In this document: positions 18,081 to 26,964 of the stretch, in pieces
How positions within the stretch are numbered: position 1 is the stretch's first letter
How the letters are laid out: every line of letters starts with the position of its first letter
Assembly (NCBI GenBank): GCA_948471035.1
Contig: CAOKRC010000004.1
Location: 1-64,000, forward strand
Length of the DNA: 64,000 bases
Direction of reading: 5' to 3'
Source: an uncultured Clostridium sp.
GTDB taxonomy: Bacteria > Bacillota > Clostridia > TANB77 > CAG-508
Program-made: the position numbers and the translations under genes
The notes under the pieces: model-generated
Database searches by the model: none
What the model was told of the DNA's origin: nothing
Seen by the model: only the letters and a program-made list of their open reading frames with translations

Positions 18081-18524
18081 ATGAATGAAAATAAGATGAA
18101 AGAATGTTTAGAGAAACTGGAAGTGCCACTAACCGAGGCACACAAAATCACTCTAAACAAAGTAGTAGCAGACTTAAAAGCTATGAAGGTCAAAAGTATT
18201 GACGATTATGTTGAAGAATTCTACAAGGTATTTGAATTTACTTCAGATGAAAGAGCCAAAAGATACCCAATGCTAATGGAATTATACATTAACTTTATGA
18301 GGGAAATTCAAAATATGGACAAAAACTATCGCTTATTAAGAAAGACAAAAATCGAAATAGACCAAGCAATAGAAAACACCTGTACCAAGGGGCAAATGCA
18401 ATTAGTAGATTGTTCACAATGTATTCAAAGCATTATCAATGATGAAATGGCAGAAAAAGCCTTTATATTCGGTTATGTTATGTGTAACGAGATAAAGAAA
18501 GAAACAAAAAATATCTTTGAATAA
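18081..18524 (+). CDS. Element protein of unknown function
   Basis: A 147-aa, mostly helical, charged protein without signal or membrane segment. Its C-terminus (EMAEKAFIFGYVMCNEIKKE) resembles that of the 118-aa protein at 19191 (EIEEQIFVFSIILAKEFDRE), so the two may be paralogues. AAGGAGGT lies 7 bp before the ATG. It is the first gene of the element and is followed by a strong terminator. I recognise no family. Confidence 0.65.
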   Translation: MNENKMKECLEKLEVPLTEAHKITLNKVVADLKAMKVKSIDDYVEEFYKVFEFTSDERAKRYPMLMELYINFMREIQNMDKNYRLLRKTKIEIDQAIENTCTKGQMQLVDCSQCIQSIINDEMAEKAFIFGYVMCNEIKKETKNIFE

Positions 18525-18536
18525 ATAGTCAATATG

Positions 18537-18584
18537 GAGCAATAAATTAAGGAATAAAACAAACCTTAAATTTATTGCTCTTAT
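18537..18584 (+). terminator. Strong terminator
   Basis: GAGCAATAAATTAAGG (18537-18552) pairs with CCTTAAATTTATTGCTC (18564-18580), followed by TTATTTT. Confidence 0.85.
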
Positions 18585-18725
18585 TTTCGCTTATTTAGGG
18601 GATAATTCCCCCACTAATTTATTATTTATTTAGTTATGAAATGAACTATAATACAATAAGCACAAGACGTCTCCCTTATGACAGAATTATAATTAAAGAA
18701 ATCAAAATTGGAAAGGAGGCGAATT

Positions 18726-19169
18726 ATGAAACAAGACCTAAAACAATTACAGAAGATAGAGGCAATCGAAAGACTAAAGATACTACAAGATAAATTTGGG
18801 CTAATAGGAATAGTTAAAAAAGAGTTTGAAAAAGATGATATCCTATATTACTCTGAATACCTTAATAAACAATTTCCTGCTATGCTATACTGGATAAGTA
18901 ACAATCAAGATTACGAGAAAACAATCAAGCAACTTGAGAAAGAACACAATATATTAGTATATCATGCCATATTAACACGTACAACTTTTGGAAAGTTACT
19001 AACTTTATTATGCGTATCAGCAAATCAAGATGAATGGAAAAGAGACAGAGACGAATTGACCGAAGGTCTGCCCTGTGCCTATGTTATGAACTTAAATGAC
19101 GACAATTGTTCTGAATTTGGTTGTGTTCAAATAGCAGGTGCCAAAGGTGGTATTACTAGATTAGCCTAG
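18726..19169 (+). CDS. Element protein of unknown function
   Basis: A 147-aa soluble protein with a lysine-rich helical N-terminus (LKQLQKIEAIERLKIL) and a C-terminal part with several Cys residues (PCAYVMNLNDDNCSEFGC). The start ATG 18726 follows AAAGGAGGC at 6 bp. It is likely co-transcribed with the 118-aa gene 21 bp downstream. No recognised domain. It sits in the accessory module at the left end of the element. Confidence 0.6.
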   Translation: MKQDLKQLQKIEAIERLKILQDKFGLIGIVKKEFEKDDILYYSEYLNKQFPAMLYWISNNQDYEKTIKQLEKEHNILVYHAILTRTTFGKLLTLLCVSANQDEWKRDRDELTEGLPCAYVMNLNDDNCSEFGCVQIAGAKGGITRLA

Positions 19170-19190
19170 AAGATAGAAGGAGTAAAAGTT

Positions 19191-19547
19191 ATGAAAGATA
19201 ACGAGAAGAAACAAGAATATTTAGAAATATTTGACAAAGTATTTGGTACTAATACACAAAAGTACATTGATTTAAGCCAAGTGCCACTAATAATAGGATT
19301 GCATAATGCCATAAGAGAAGGACTGGACGATTACAACAAAAAGTTTAGAAAGTTAAGAAGAAAACGAAATCGCTTATTAGATGAATTACAAGAAGACTGG
19401 ACGGAGGAACAGAAACAGTTATTTAACGAATATTGCGAGGTAACTTCTCAAATGGATGGAGAAATCGAGGAGCAAATCTTCGTATTCTCAATTATTCTAG
19501 CCAAAGAGTTTGACCGAGAATGTGAAGTTGTTAAAAATCAAGCATAA
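19191..19547 (+). CDS. Element protein of unknown function, possible paralogue of 18081
   Basis: A 118-aa charged helical protein. The stretch KKFRKLRRKRNRLLDELQ suggests a basic coiled coil, and the C-terminal helix resembles that of the 147-aa protein at 18081. AGAAGGAGT precedes the ATG by about 9 bp. It ends at a bidirectional terminator shared with the convergent HTH gene. Function unknown. Confidence 0.6.
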   Translation: MKDNEKKQEYLEIFDKVFGTNTQKYIDLSQVPLIIGLHNAIREGLDDYNKKFRKLRRKRNRLLDELQEDWTEEQKQLFNEYCEVTSQMDGEIEEQIFVFSIILAKEFDRECEVVKNQA

Positions 19548-19552
19548 ACAAA

Positions 19553-19597
19553 AGGACGTTACCAAGTGTTAATCAATAACATACTTGATAACGTCCT
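19553..19597. terminator. Bidirectional terminator
   Basis: AGGACGTTA (19553-19561) pairs with TAACGTCCT (19589-19597), extended inward by CAAGT/ACTTG and TTA/TAA pairs. It overlaps the 3' end of the convergent HTH gene. Confidence 0.8.
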
Positions 19598-19811
19598 CTA
19601 CTTTACAATTCAACATATAACAAATCTTAGCCAAGACCTCGAAATCAATTCTACTGCAACTATTCTTACGCAAGTTCTGTATAGTTTGAAAGCGAATATT
19701 CGCTTTACTACTCAATTCATAAGTGGTAACTTCCTTCTCTTTCATAATTCTATCTAAATCAATTTGAATTGTACCATAATTCTTATATTCAAAAAGTTCT
19801 CTATCTAACAT
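19569..19811 (-). CDS. XRE-type HTH regulator
   Basis: An 80-aa single-domain regulator. MKEKEVTTYELSSKANIRFQTIQNL is the helix-turn-helix, and FEVLAKICYMLNCKVEDVI gives the closing helices, as in YozG-like Cro/C1 proteins. AGGAG is 10 bp before the chosen ATG (19811). Earlier in-frame ATG/GTG codons lie too close to it. It is the only minus-strand gene in the left half of the element and may control the zinc-ribbon genes that start 137 bp away in the other direction. That is inference. Confidence 0.75.
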   Translation of the reverse strand: MLDRELFEYKNYGTIQIDLDRIMKEKEVTTYELSSKANIRFQTIQNLRKNSCSRIDFEVLAKICYMLNCKVEDVIKYVID

Positions 19812-19947
19812 AAACATCACGCTCCTAGACTTATTCTAAAAGCATTTTATTATAAGAAACAAAAAACTTTAATATATTGTAGTGTAGTACTTTACAAACA
19901 TTAAAAGCTGTGATAAGATGAGATTAACTATATTAGGAGGAAATAAT

Positions 19948-20244
19948 ATGTATTGTAGTAAATGTGGAAAAGAAATAGCTGATAATTCCCAATTCTGTGG
20001 GAATTGCGGAAAAGAAATAACAGGAAACAACAATAAGAATAATATACTAAATGCAGATAATCTTCAAAATATAATTGAATTTGTGAAGAAGAATAAAACT
20101 GTCGTAATAGTGATTGCAAGCATTATCGTATTAGTGATAGCAATGTCTTCTATATCAAATCATAAAAAGAAACAAGAAAGAAAAGAGAGAATACATCAAG
20201 AAATATTAGACGGATTAGATTATAGAGGAACAGAGTTGAGATAG
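19948..20244 (+). CDS. Zinc-ribbon membrane protein 1
   Basis: A 98-aa protein that starts with a zinc ribbon (MYCSKCGKEI...FCGNCGKEI, two CxxC pairs), then a polar linker, one transmembrane helix (TVVIVIASIIVLVIAMSSI) and a short basic tail. ATG 19948 follows AGGAGG at 8 bp. First of four consecutive genes that all begin MYCxxCG. The ribbon would face the cytoplasm. No function is known. Confidence 0.72.
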   Translation: MYCSKCGKEIADNSQFCGNCGKEITGNNNKNNILNADNLQNIIEFVKKNKTVVIVIASIIVLVIAMSSISNHKKKQERKERIHQEILDGLDYRGTELR

Positions 20245-20267
20245 AATTAAGAAGGGTAATATAGAAT

Positions 20268-20627
20268 ATGTATTGTACCAAATGTGGAAAAGAGATACCA
20301 AAAGGAAATTCAATTTGTAGTGAATGTAATGAAAAGGAAAGTAGGCATAAAATGGAGCCAAACAAAGTGATAATTCTTACTGTAATTATAGTTCTAATAC
20401 TAATATTAGTTAATACGGGTTTGTTTAAGAAAAGTCGTTCCACTTCTTCACTAGAATTAACAGAAAAAACAGGAGAAAACGCATTTTGTTATAAAGAAGG
20501 GTGTTCTAATATAAGAGTAAAAGGAAGTATCTATTGTCAAGGACACCAAATACCTACGTGCAAAGTAAAAGGTTGTGATAATGTAACACAAAGAGGTAGT
20601 GAATATTGTAAAAAACATAATAGATAG
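20268..20627 (+). CDS. Zinc-ribbon membrane protein 2 with a C-terminal Cys/His-rich domain
   Basis: A 119-aa protein: an N-terminal zinc ribbon (MYCTKCGKEI...ICSECNEK), a transmembrane helix at about 35-51, and outside or behind it two similar Cys/His units (CYKEGCSNIRVKGSIYCQGH and CKVKGCDNVTQRGSEYCKKH). The repeated C-x4-C-x10-C-x2-H pattern is likely a second metal site. It is the second gene of the MYCxxCG cluster, 23 bp after the first. Confidence 0.7.
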   Translation: MYCTKCGKEIPKGNSICSECNEKESRHKMEPNKVIILTVIIVLILILVNTGLFKKSRSTSSLELTEKTGENAFCYKEGCSNIRVKGSIYCQGHQIPTCKVKGCDNVTQRGSEYCKKHNR

Positions 20628-20638
20628 GAGGAAAAATA

Positions 20639-21019
20639 ATGTATTGTAGTAATTGTGGAAGTGAAATACCAAATAACGCAAAATTCTGTGCTAACTGTGG
20701 TAATGCTTGTGTGGAACCAAAACAAGAAGAACCAATGCTTAATAATGGAAATACTAATCAATTCAATAATTCAAATGGATATACAAATAATACTAATAAT
20801 TCAATGGCAATAGCAGGTCTTATATGTTCAATAATAGGACTATTTGTATGTGGAATACCACTTGGAATAATATCAGTAATCTTAGGTATAATTGCACACA
20901 AACAGGCAGTTATAAACCGAAGTAGTACAAAAATGATAACATGGGTAATAATATTAGGGGCGATAGATATAGCATTGCCAATAATTATAATAGACTCTTG
21001 GTTTAGTCTAATATTTTAA
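20639..21019 (+). CDS. Zinc-ribbon protein 3 with DUF4190-like membrane domain
   Basis: A 126-aa protein with a zinc ribbon (MYCSNCGSEI...FCANCGNAC), an Asn-rich linker, and two closely spaced transmembrane helices (AIAGLICSIIGLFVCGIPLG, then about 100-120) as in DUF4190 proteins. AGGAGG lies 7 bp before the ATG. Third gene of the MYCxxCG cluster. Function unknown. Confidence 0.72.
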   Translation: MYCSNCGSEIPNNAKFCANCGNACVEPKQEEPMLNNGNTNQFNNSNGYTNNTNNSMAIAGLICSIIGLFVCGIPLGIISVILGIIAHKQAVINRSSTKMITWVIILGAIDIALPIIIIDSWFSLIF

Positions 21020-21032
21020 AAGGAGAAAAGAT

Positions 21033-21683
21033 ATGTATTGTAATAAATGTGGAAAAGAAAATAATGATAGTAATAATTATTGTAATTATTGTGGAGAAGA
21101 ATTAAAAGGAAATGCAAATCAAGTAAATAGCAATTCTATAAATAATATGGGGAAAGATAAATTAACAATTAGACAAAATTCAAATGGTAATACCTTATAT
21201 ATAATTGGAACGTTAATATTCATTCTAATAGGATTATGGATTTTATTAAGTGGAGAAGAACTATTTACATCAAACTTATTAAATTTTATATTCAAGTTAA
21301 TAAGTTTGATAGGTGTAATATTCTTTGGATATTTTATGATATTCTTTATTAAAAGAAGTCAAGAGAATACAGATTTAGTGATAGTGGATAAAAATGGAAT
21401 AACTGATAACAGTACTGTAAGTTCAATAGGATTTATTCCTTGGAAAGATATTGATAATATATATATCAATTCAATGTTATCTAATAAATTCATATTAGTA
21501 AAATTAAAGAATGAAGAAAAATATTTGAATAAGGCATCTTTTATTAAACAAAAGCTAATGTTAGCTAATAAGAAGATGGGATATGAAATTATAGCAATAA
21601 CATTAAATTCTACTGGAATTCAACCTGAAAGTTTTTTACAGGAAATTTTAGAATATAGAAAGAGTTTAGAGATAAAACAATGA
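21033..21683 (+). CDS. Zinc-ribbon protein 4 with STM3941-like domain
   Basis: A 216-aa protein: a zinc ribbon (MYCNKCGKEN...YCNYCGEEL), an Asn-rich linker, two transmembrane helices (about 53-70 and 85-108), then a soluble PH-like domain (LVIVDKNGITDNS...GFIPWKDIDNIYI) that resembles the STM3941 family. AAAGGAGA precedes the ATG. It is the last gene of the cluster and is followed by a hairpin. The four genes probably form one operon. Confidence 0.7.
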   Translation: MYCNKCGKENNDSNNYCNYCGEELKGNANQVNSNSINNMGKDKLTIRQNSNGNTLYIIGTLIFILIGLWILLSGEELFTSNLLNFIFKLISLIGVIFFGYFMIFFIKRSQENTDLVIVDKNGITDNSTVSSIGFIPWKDIDNIYINSMLSNKFILVKLKNEEKYLNKASFIKQKLMLANKKMGYEIIAITLNSTGIQPESFLQEILEYRKSLEIKQ

Positions 21684-21699
21684 TAAAAATAGTCATTAT

Positions 21700-21727
21700 A
21701 AGTCCACTAGCAATAGTGGGCTTTAAT
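21700..21727 (+). terminator. Terminator of the zinc-ribbon cluster
   Basis: AAGTCCACTA (21700-21709), loop GCAA, TAGTGGGCTT (21714-21723), then a short T run. Confidence 0.65.
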
Positions 21728-21822
21728 TATCCCCCCTTTACTTTTATTTCTTAAGCACTAGCACATCAAATAAGATTATGGCAAAATTAAGATATAAAAT
21801 TAAAGTAAAGGAAAACAAGAAA

Positions 21823-22104
21823 ATGAAAATAATCAATGTCAAATATGACAAAAACTATATTAAAGGTCATTGTAAAACCTGTGATTACGGAGCAAGATAT
21901 ATAAACTATTTCACACTATACTATGATAACGGAGAAGAAGACGAAATCAAAATTGAAAATTCCTATGACTATGTTGTGTCTGAATGGGATTTAATTCAAC
22001 TGGTAGTACACTTCATAGATAGAGAAAAATTAGTAGATAAGTTAAAAGAAATGGTAGATAATGCAGGAGCCAAATTATATATAAATGATAATGAAATTCT
22101 ATAA
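21823..22104 (+). CDS. Small element protein of unknown function
   Basis: A 93-aa protein from ATG 21823 (an alternative ATG at 21778 adds 15 basic residues; AAAGGAAA precedes the downstream start). It holds one CKTCDYG motif, a mixed strand/helix pattern and an acidic centre (YYDNGEEDEIKIE). No membrane segment. No family recognised. It precedes the repeat-rich gap at 22117. Confidence 0.55.
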   Translation: MKIINVKYDKNYIKGHCKTCDYGARYINYFTLYYDNGEEDEIKIENSYDYVVSEWDLIQLVVHFIDREKLVDKLKEMVDNAGAKLYINDNEIL

Positions 22105-22116
22105 AAGCAACAAGTT

Positions 22117-22260
22117 CTGCCATACTTGCCATACCTGACAGGGTAAAAATGACACTTTAAAAAATTTAAAGGTTACCATACCTGCCATAGCTGACATAGT
22201 AAAAAAGCATATTATAAAAGTTAATCTGCCATAGGTGCCATACCTACCATAGTAAAATTA
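22117..22260. repeat. Three iteron-like units of phased TGCCATA words
   Basis: Units begin at 22117, 22173 and 22226. Each holds two or three (T)GCCATA/ACCATA words spaced about 9-10 bp, followed by CTGACA or ACCATAG and GTAAAA. Helical phasing and 53-56 bp spacing suggest protein binding, for example a replication initiator or a regulator. The rest of 22261-22574 is AT-rich non-coding DNA. Confidence 0.55.
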
Positions 22261-22333
22261 CGATTTATAAATCTTATTTTGCAGATTTTGATACTATACT
22301 AGGCACGAGCATTTTCTTACTTTAGGGAAAAAT

Positions 22334-22366
22334 TAAAGTGCCAAAATTAGATATATACCCAATGAA
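22334..22366. repeat. Repeat GTGCCAAAATT...TACCCAATGAAC, copy 1
   Basis: AAAGTGCCAAAATTAG, then ATATACCCAATGAAC. The same two blocks recur at 26503-26550. Both copies lie in non-coding gaps of the element, and both are followed about 70-120 bp later by an ATCGTATAT-GAATA word. Confidence 0.5.
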
Positions 22367-22574
22367 CAAGTTGCTACTTCTCTATTCTATATATAATAAT
22401 AAATATATAAATCGTATATGAATATAAGAACATCTATACACTCATTCCCAATAGCAAATTAAATATATCGTTTGAAACGAAAAATCATATAAACAACACA
22501 ATCAATAAAATAGTGCAGCACTAGAAAATAAGCCTCCTATACTGTTATTATAACGGTATGGGAGGTAATTTATT

Positions 22575-23502
22575 ATGAATGAAAAGATACTACAAAACAG
22601 TATTGAACAAGCACAAAAGATAATTAGCCAATCAAAAGACTGGCAACAAACCTATGAAGAACAATCAAAAACACTAATAGACAACAAATCATTATTAGAC
22701 CAATTTCACAAGCAAATCAAAAGTTACGAGGCAATTCAATTCTATCTAGTGAAGGTCAACCCTACACAAGATAACATCTTCACAATTCGGAGTAAGATAC
22801 CAAGGGCAACCTATCGCAACAATAGAAATAACAACAGATGATACTACAATAACAACCAAAGAATATGACGAGAGCAACAAGAGAACCTATAATTGTGATA
22901 TTCAATTAAAGCAACACGATCTGAATACTAAAGAGGCAAATCAATTCCTAACCTATTTCAACAAGGAGATGAAACCTAAAATCAAGATTGATGAACAGGC
23001 ACATATAGAAAGTATGCTATTAACAGAATTCTCAAAAACAAGTTCCTATGACAAGCTACTAACAGGAATTCAACCCTGTAAAATCAATCAAAACCTATTT
23101 TTTCCTATACCAATCAATCTAAACCCTAAAGAAGATACAGGATATATCAATATTCTAACAAGAACCAAAATAAGAAAGCTAACAATCATAGAACCTATAA
23201 CAGAAACACAAACCCTTGAAACAGTATTAGCAAATGCAACTTCTAAAGCAATCTTTCTATTGAATCTACTTCATACGAACCAAGGGCAAGAATGGTATAA
23301 AATTCTAGGATTTCACGGACGAGTAACACCCCACCTAACAATTAAAGTTGTAATTGCAATTCCAAAGAACCTAGTACCTAAAGTTAAAGAATTTGAACCA
23401 TTTGAATTAAAAGCCGAAACAGATAGTATTGAATACCACTATATGACCTATGACACAGACCAAATCAAGATAACATCTATCAAAACCACATTGAACAGTT
23501 AA
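22575..23502 (+). CDS. Element protein of unknown function, read with one CGG +1 shift
   Basis: A 308-aa protein if the frame moves +1 at CGG 22788-22790, giving FTI-Gly72-VRYQGQPIATIEI. Without the shift it ends after 88 aa, and the second part has no start or ribosome binding site. The distance from start to CGG (213) and from GGA to the stop (711) are both multiples of three, with no other stop. AGGAGGT lies 9 bp before the ATG. The N-terminus is a coiled coil (IEQAQKIISQSKDWQQTYEE). The rest is mixed alpha/beta, with no recognised domain. Its stop is 12 bp before the RNase J-like gene, so they form an operon. Confidence 0.75.
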
Positions 23503-23514
23503 GGGGGCAACCCT

Positions 23515-24766
23515 ATGCAAATAAGAATTCTGAAAGGCACCACTACTATTCGGTCGGTGCCTTAACTGAAATAACCACCTCAAAAGGTACTAAGATAATG
23601 TGTGATTTTGGAATGGATTTAGATGATATACTACGACTACCTGAAATAGAACGGACTAAATACAGGAGAGCCAACCTACTCTCGGAGTATGTGTCAGTCA
23701 TTATCATCGGAGACCATTACGGACGAATAAATGAGGTACTTCCAACAATACCTGTCTATATGTCCGACCAAGCAAGGAGCATAATCGAAACCGTCTTTAG
23801 CTTTACAAGAAAAGGTAAGATAACCCACCCCACAATAGATATAAGAGACCAAGAGCCATTTTACATTAAGGAAGTTAAAATAACACCATACACAGTCGAC
23901 CACTCGGCATATCGGGGCCTTTATGTTCCTAATAGAGGCAGACAATAAAAGGGTACTATATACAGCAGATTACCGACAACATCGGGATAAAGGGTAAGCT
24001 ATTCAAACCTACTCTAAAAAAGATACGGAAAGCTAGATGTCCTTATAACTGAACGGAACAACCCTATCAAGACCAAATGTAAAAGCACAAACGGAGGCAG
24101 AACTCGCAGTCGAGATAGCAGAAAAAACAAAGAATTACCGGGCAGATTATAGTTCTTACCTCAACAACTACGATAGACAGAATAACTGTCCTAACGAGAC
24201 TAGCCAATAGAACTGGCAGAACTATTATATGGGATATTCTACTAAATATGGTACTTCAAAAGGTAACTCAAGCAATTCCAAACTGTCTCAACTCTTCTAA
24301 AGTGTACTGCTATCTCCCCTCATACCTATACCGAATGAGAAACAAAGAGCCATACAGTCAATACATAGAGCCATACCTAAACAAGATAAAACAAACAGGT
24401 AAAAAGTTACATGAACGGACGATTTATAATGAATTGCCGTGTAAGTATGTGGCGAGATATAGAAAAGCTAAAGTTAAAAAACAAAGTATTAGATAATTGT
24501 TGCGTTGTCTACTCTCTATGGGAACGGATATAAAACACAAGACGAACCTACAATAAAATTCCTAGAGAAAATGGACGAGTTAAAAATACCAGTCATAACC
24601 TGCCATACCTCACGGACACGGAGACCGAGAGTGTATAAAACAAGTAATAGATATAACCAAGCCTGAAATAGTTATCCCAATACATACAGAAGTACCCGAG
24701 GCAATAAAAGAATTAACAGACAAAGCAGTTATTCTACAAGATATGGAAATATATGAAGTTAAATAA
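23515..24766 (+). CDS. RNase J-like metallo-beta-lactamase-fold hydrolase, read with 13 CGG +1 shifts
   Basis: Conventional reading gives only fragments. If each in-frame CGG is followed by a +1 move and read as Gly, one 412-aa protein results with no other defect. The sites are 23551, 23555, 23652, 23683, 23708, 23913, 23983, 24026, 24054, 24139, 24416, 24525 and 24613. The protein then shows MBL/RNase J motifs: HYHGDH (61-66), DHSAYGAFMFLIEAD (127-141), YTADYRQHG (147-155), YSLWEGY, HTSGHGD (360-366) and IPIHTE with His386. Such enzymes bind two zinc ions and cut nucleic acid or related substrates. AAGGGGG precedes the ATG. It lies between the 308-aa gene and the AAA+ gene. Confidence 0.9.
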
Positions 24767-24819
24767 AAACCAAAATATTATGAATCTTAATATAAACCAA
24801 ATAAGGAGCGAATAAGAAA

Positions 24820-26373
24820 ATGGCAAATAAACCATATAATGAGATAAAAGCTAGTATAGATAAATCTAGCCTAACAAGTAAGAATAAAAAGATATTACAC
24901 AATATCAACAAATTATTATCGAATTACGATAACAATAAACAGCTACAACTACCTATCCTAATATTAACAAAAGATATAGACAATATAGATATAATGTCTA
25001 TTGAAAAGCTAATAACAGATATGCTAAAGAAGTATAATGTGTTCGGTAGTAAGCTACTAGATACAGTTAAGCTAATAGATGTTTATTATAAAGACCTAGA
25101 CACTAAACTAGAGAAAGAAAAAGCATATAAGATACAGATAGACGATAAATCTCTATATTGGGGAAATACTAAAAGTTACCTTGATTGCATTGAACAAATA
25201 ATTGACACTAAATGTGTATTCATATTATTAGAGTGTATGACAAACACCCTAGAGGAACTAAAAGAACATAGTATATGTCAAAAGGCAGACTACATCTTAT
25301 CTAATAAGAGTACAGTAACAGAACTAGCAAACAGACTACTAGATAGATACAAGCAAAATGAAATTGAAACAGATATAGACATTAAGGAATTAAAAGCATT
25401 GATAACAAGCAACCTAAAAACCGAAATATATAAAACAGACGAAATGTGCCTACAATATATGTATTCAAAATCGCTAAAGTCGTATATCTCATCTAACAAG
25501 AAGAACTTAGATATATCAGATATACCAGTATTAAAAGAGAATGAGAATGTTGAAAAGCAATCAAAGAAACAATCGGCAGAACTTTCTCAATTAGTAGGAT
25601 TGGAATATATCAAAGATGAAATAGATAAAATCATCAAGTTTGCAACATTTAATCAACAGGCACGAAAAGACAACCCTAATGTACTCAAAGAAAATCTGAA
25701 TATGTGCTTTCTAGGCAACCCACGGGACACGGCAAGACAACGGTCGCAAGACTAATCGCAAAAGAATTCCATAAAAACAAGATAATTAAAAAAGATAAGG
25801 TTACAGAAGTTCTACCAAATGACCTAATGGGAGAATATGTCGGTTGGACTAGAAGAAAAACTAGAGAGGTACTAGATAAAGCCAAAGGTGGTATTTTATT
25901 CATAGACGAGGCATACCAAATCGCAAGTACAGGTTATTCAGAAGGAAACCCATTTATGCAAGAGGCATTAACAGAATTATTAAAATATATGGAGAACCCT
26001 GACAACATAGTAATATTTGCAGGATATAAACAAGAGATTGAAGAGATGATAGAAATTAACCCACGGAATGAAATCAAGAATAGGAATAAAATTAGAATTC
26101 CAAGATTACACAACAGACACTCTAAAGAATGTATTATATAAAGAACTAGAACCATATAAACTAAAACTAGACCAAGGAGCAGATGAGAAAGTTATCGAAC
26201 ATATTGAACAAGCTAAGAAGAATACAGACTTTGGAAATTGCCGATATATAAAAAGTCTAGCCCAGCAGATTATAAAGAATTATGTATATAGTAATGATAA
26301 GAGTAAAATCATCAATAAAGAGTGTATTCCAATCGTAATGGAACCAAAGAAAAATGTAATCGGCTTTAGATAA
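24820..26373 (+). CDS. CbxX/SpoVK-like AAA+ ATPase, read with 3 CGG +1 shifts
   Basis: A 516-aa AAA+ ATPase once CGG at 25723, 25730 and 26064 are each read as a +1 shift plus Gly. The first two restore the Walker A motif GNPGTGKTT (299-307), and the third restores INPGMKSRIGIKLEF near the sensor/arginine region (Gly415). Walker B is ILFIDEA (358-364, Asp362-Glu363). The pore-loop region MGEYVGWT (336-343) is also as in CbxX/SpoVK proteins. The N-terminal 270 residues are helical and unrecognised. AAGGAGC precedes the ATG. A terminator follows. Such ATPases remodel protein complexes; the partner here is unknown. Confidence 0.9.
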
Positions 26374-26392
26374 AATAGATATTTGATTATTA

Positions 26393-26427
26393 AAATCACT
26401 AGCTACAATAAAAATAGTTAGTGATTT
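26393..26427 (+). terminator. Terminator of the AAA+ operon
   Basis: AAATCACTAGCTA (26393-26405) pairs with TAGTTAGTGATTT (26415-26427), followed by a T-rich tract. Confidence 0.75.
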
Positions 26428-26502
26428 ATTCTTTTATTAAGCTTATTTTAGCTTTTTTGCCCACAAAATACCAAGATACATTTTATTTATTTTGTTAGAT
26501 AG

Positions 26503-26550
26503 AAAAGTGCCAAAATTGACGTATTTTTTGCGTTGTCTATACCCAATGAA
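26503..26550. repeat. Repeat GTGCCAAAATT...TACCCAATGAAC, copy 2
   Basis: AAAAGTGCCAAAATTGAC, then TATACCCAATGAACC, matching 22334-22366 with a longer spacer that contains TGCGTTGTCTA (also at 24500). The gap 26428-26930 otherwise shows short CTGACAG/CAGACAG words at about 26890 and no gene. Confidence 0.5.
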
Positions 26551-26930
26551 CCAATAAAGCTATGTATCAAAAATTTTTTCATACAAGATTTAATGGCGAG
26601 GACAACTTTGCCACTAGAATTTTATATAAAAATAATATAATTACAATAATAAACATCGTATATATGAATAAGGGAGAATTATACAAAGATTGCCAATAGG
26701 TAAAACAACTCAAATCTTCCCAAGGAGAAAACAGGTATATTCCCCTGTTATGTCTCAAGAATGATAAATCAAGTTTAAGAGAATAGTTGTGTAAAATTAA
26801 GTGGGCATTATACACTACTATTCTCGAATTCTCCAAAGTAAGTAATTTCAAGTCTGACACCCTTGACAGGCTAAATTCATATAGATAAAATTTACATCTG
26901 ACAGTACAGACAGACTAAAAAAGATATAGA

Positions 26931-26956
26931 GTGAGTTAGGAATTGCCCTAACTCAC
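26931..26956 (-). terminator. Terminator of the helicase operon
   Basis: A 10-bp perfect stem GTGAGTTAGG/CCTAACTCAC with a 6-nt loop. The minus strand continues into a TATCTTTTTT tract. Confidence 0.8.
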
Positions 26957-26964
26957 TTTAACAT

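Noticed and set aside
23598..24496. Two apparent separate genes (116 aa at 23598-23948 and 82 aa at 24248-24496)
   Set aside because: They are chance open stretches of the RNase J-like gene read without the CGG shifts. They lack ribosome binding sites and their sequences match no motif.
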